From Symbiodinium natans (lineage: Eukaryota; Sar; Dinophyceae; Suessiales; Symbiodiniaceae): a stretch of DNA of 64,000 nt. Positions 63,375 to 64,000 of the stretch are shown here, one piece after another (positions within the stretch are counted from its first letter, which is position 1; every line of letters begins with the position of its first letter). The notes under the pieces were generated by a model that made no database searches, had not been told where the DNA came from, and worked only from the letters and a program-made list of their open reading frames with translations. A program made the translations under genes and the position numbers. The stretch lies in the NCBI GenBank assembly GCA_905221605.1, contig CAJNDS010001001.1, positions 1,232,549-1,296,548 on the forward strand, read 5' to 3'.

Positions 63375-64000
63375 CTTCGCACCATCGTGGTTTGGGGCGA
63401 TCTTGGGGTTAGGGGTTTAGGGCTTAGGGTGTAGGGTTTAGGGTTTAGGGTTAAGGGTTTAGGGTTCAGGGTTAAGGGTTTCGGGCTTAGGGTTCAGGGT
63501 TAGGGTTTAGGGTTCAAGGGTTTAGGAAAATCTTTTCGGTTTAGGGCTTAGGGTTCAGGTTTTAGGGTGGAGGGTTGAGGGTTCAGGGTTTAAGGTTTGG
63601 GGTTGGGGGTTGGATCTGTGCGTCGTAGACCCTGGTTCCTTTTCAGGGTACCTCATTGTCTCATACTTTGTTCTTAGCTAACGAGTATAACTGCCACTTC
63701 AAAATGTACTACAGGTGGCGGGCCTAGGTAAACCCTACAATGCCCGCAACCCCAAAACCATAAGCACGCGACGCGTTTCTAGGCCCAAGAGTAACCTAGG
63801 AACAAGAAGGGTGCCCTTCTTGGCTTCAAGGCGCCCTTACGGGAACCTAAACCCTTAAAAAAGGCTTAGCAAAGGCCTACTCTGGGTCCTAGCGTTTCTT
63901 CCCAAACCCCCAAACCAACGCCCAAAAAAAGGGAATAAGAGCCTCTGGGTCCTAGCCATAAACCCTAAACCCTAGACCCTGTTTCTTCCAGGCCTTAGAC

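Overview
The window looks like nuclear DNA of a dinoflagellate; I cannot name the species. The evidence is: hundreds of interstitial telomere-type TTTAGGG/CCCTAAA units in both orientations; short exons that are recognisable only on the minus strand and sit head to tail; introns that obey an AG acceptor but use GT, GC or GA donors; introns that are themselves small repeated elements (introner-like) flanked by 3-9 bp direct repeats; and a retroelement whose LTR carries a sequence like the 3' end of the dinoflagellate spliced leader.

Layout. 1-13.4 kb is dominated by degenerate telomere-like arrays, microsatellites and small inverted-repeat elements, with no gene I can defend. 13.4-16.1 kb holds minus-strand exons of a protein built from a roughly ten-residue repeat (pattern AGYTxxELRx). 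17.77-24.2 kb holds the best-resolved gene, read right to left: an alpha/beta-hydrolase thioesterase-like domain fused to a flavin-dependent monooxygenase-like domain plus a long unrecognised C-terminal region. Twelve exons have both ends assigned, counting the final one at its stop codon, and a few junctions remain open. 24.4-33.7 kb has more minus-strand exons, several carrying the same ten-residue repeat. 36.44-45.28 kb is a nearly intact 8.84 kb LTR retrotransposon inserted in a TTTAGGG tract. It has 288/293 bp LTRs, a 5 bp target duplication (TAGGG), a primer-binding site matching the anticodon half of initiator tRNA-Met (as in Drosophila copia) and a polypurine tract. Its single 2512-codon ORF encodes a WW-like domain, an S1-like domain and six CCCH zinc fingers, but no protease, integrase or reverse transcriptase that I can find. 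45.3-47.6 kb carries four exons that join in phase, beginning with an ATG at 47624; the retroelement lies downstream of them, probably inside an intron of that gene. 47.6-64 kb returns to telomere-like arrays and small elements with a few isolated minus-strand exons (53.4, 59.1, 62.5 and 63.3 kb).

What stands out. (1) A pol-less copia-type element encodes a giant multi-domain RNA-binding protein. (2) Introns appear to have been born by insertion: in the thioesterase-monooxygenase gene, at nearly every junction I could resolve, the intron's first bases repeat the first bases of the next exon. The target duplication thus supplies the GT/GC/GA donor and the element supplies the AG acceptor. (3) In one exon a TTTAGGG array is flanked by a perfect 34 bp duplication containing AAG|GT, so splicing at the two copies would restore the uninterrupted exon exactly. 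Telomeric repeat insertion itself seems to have made an intron. All domain names rest on motifs read by eye; no database search was possible.
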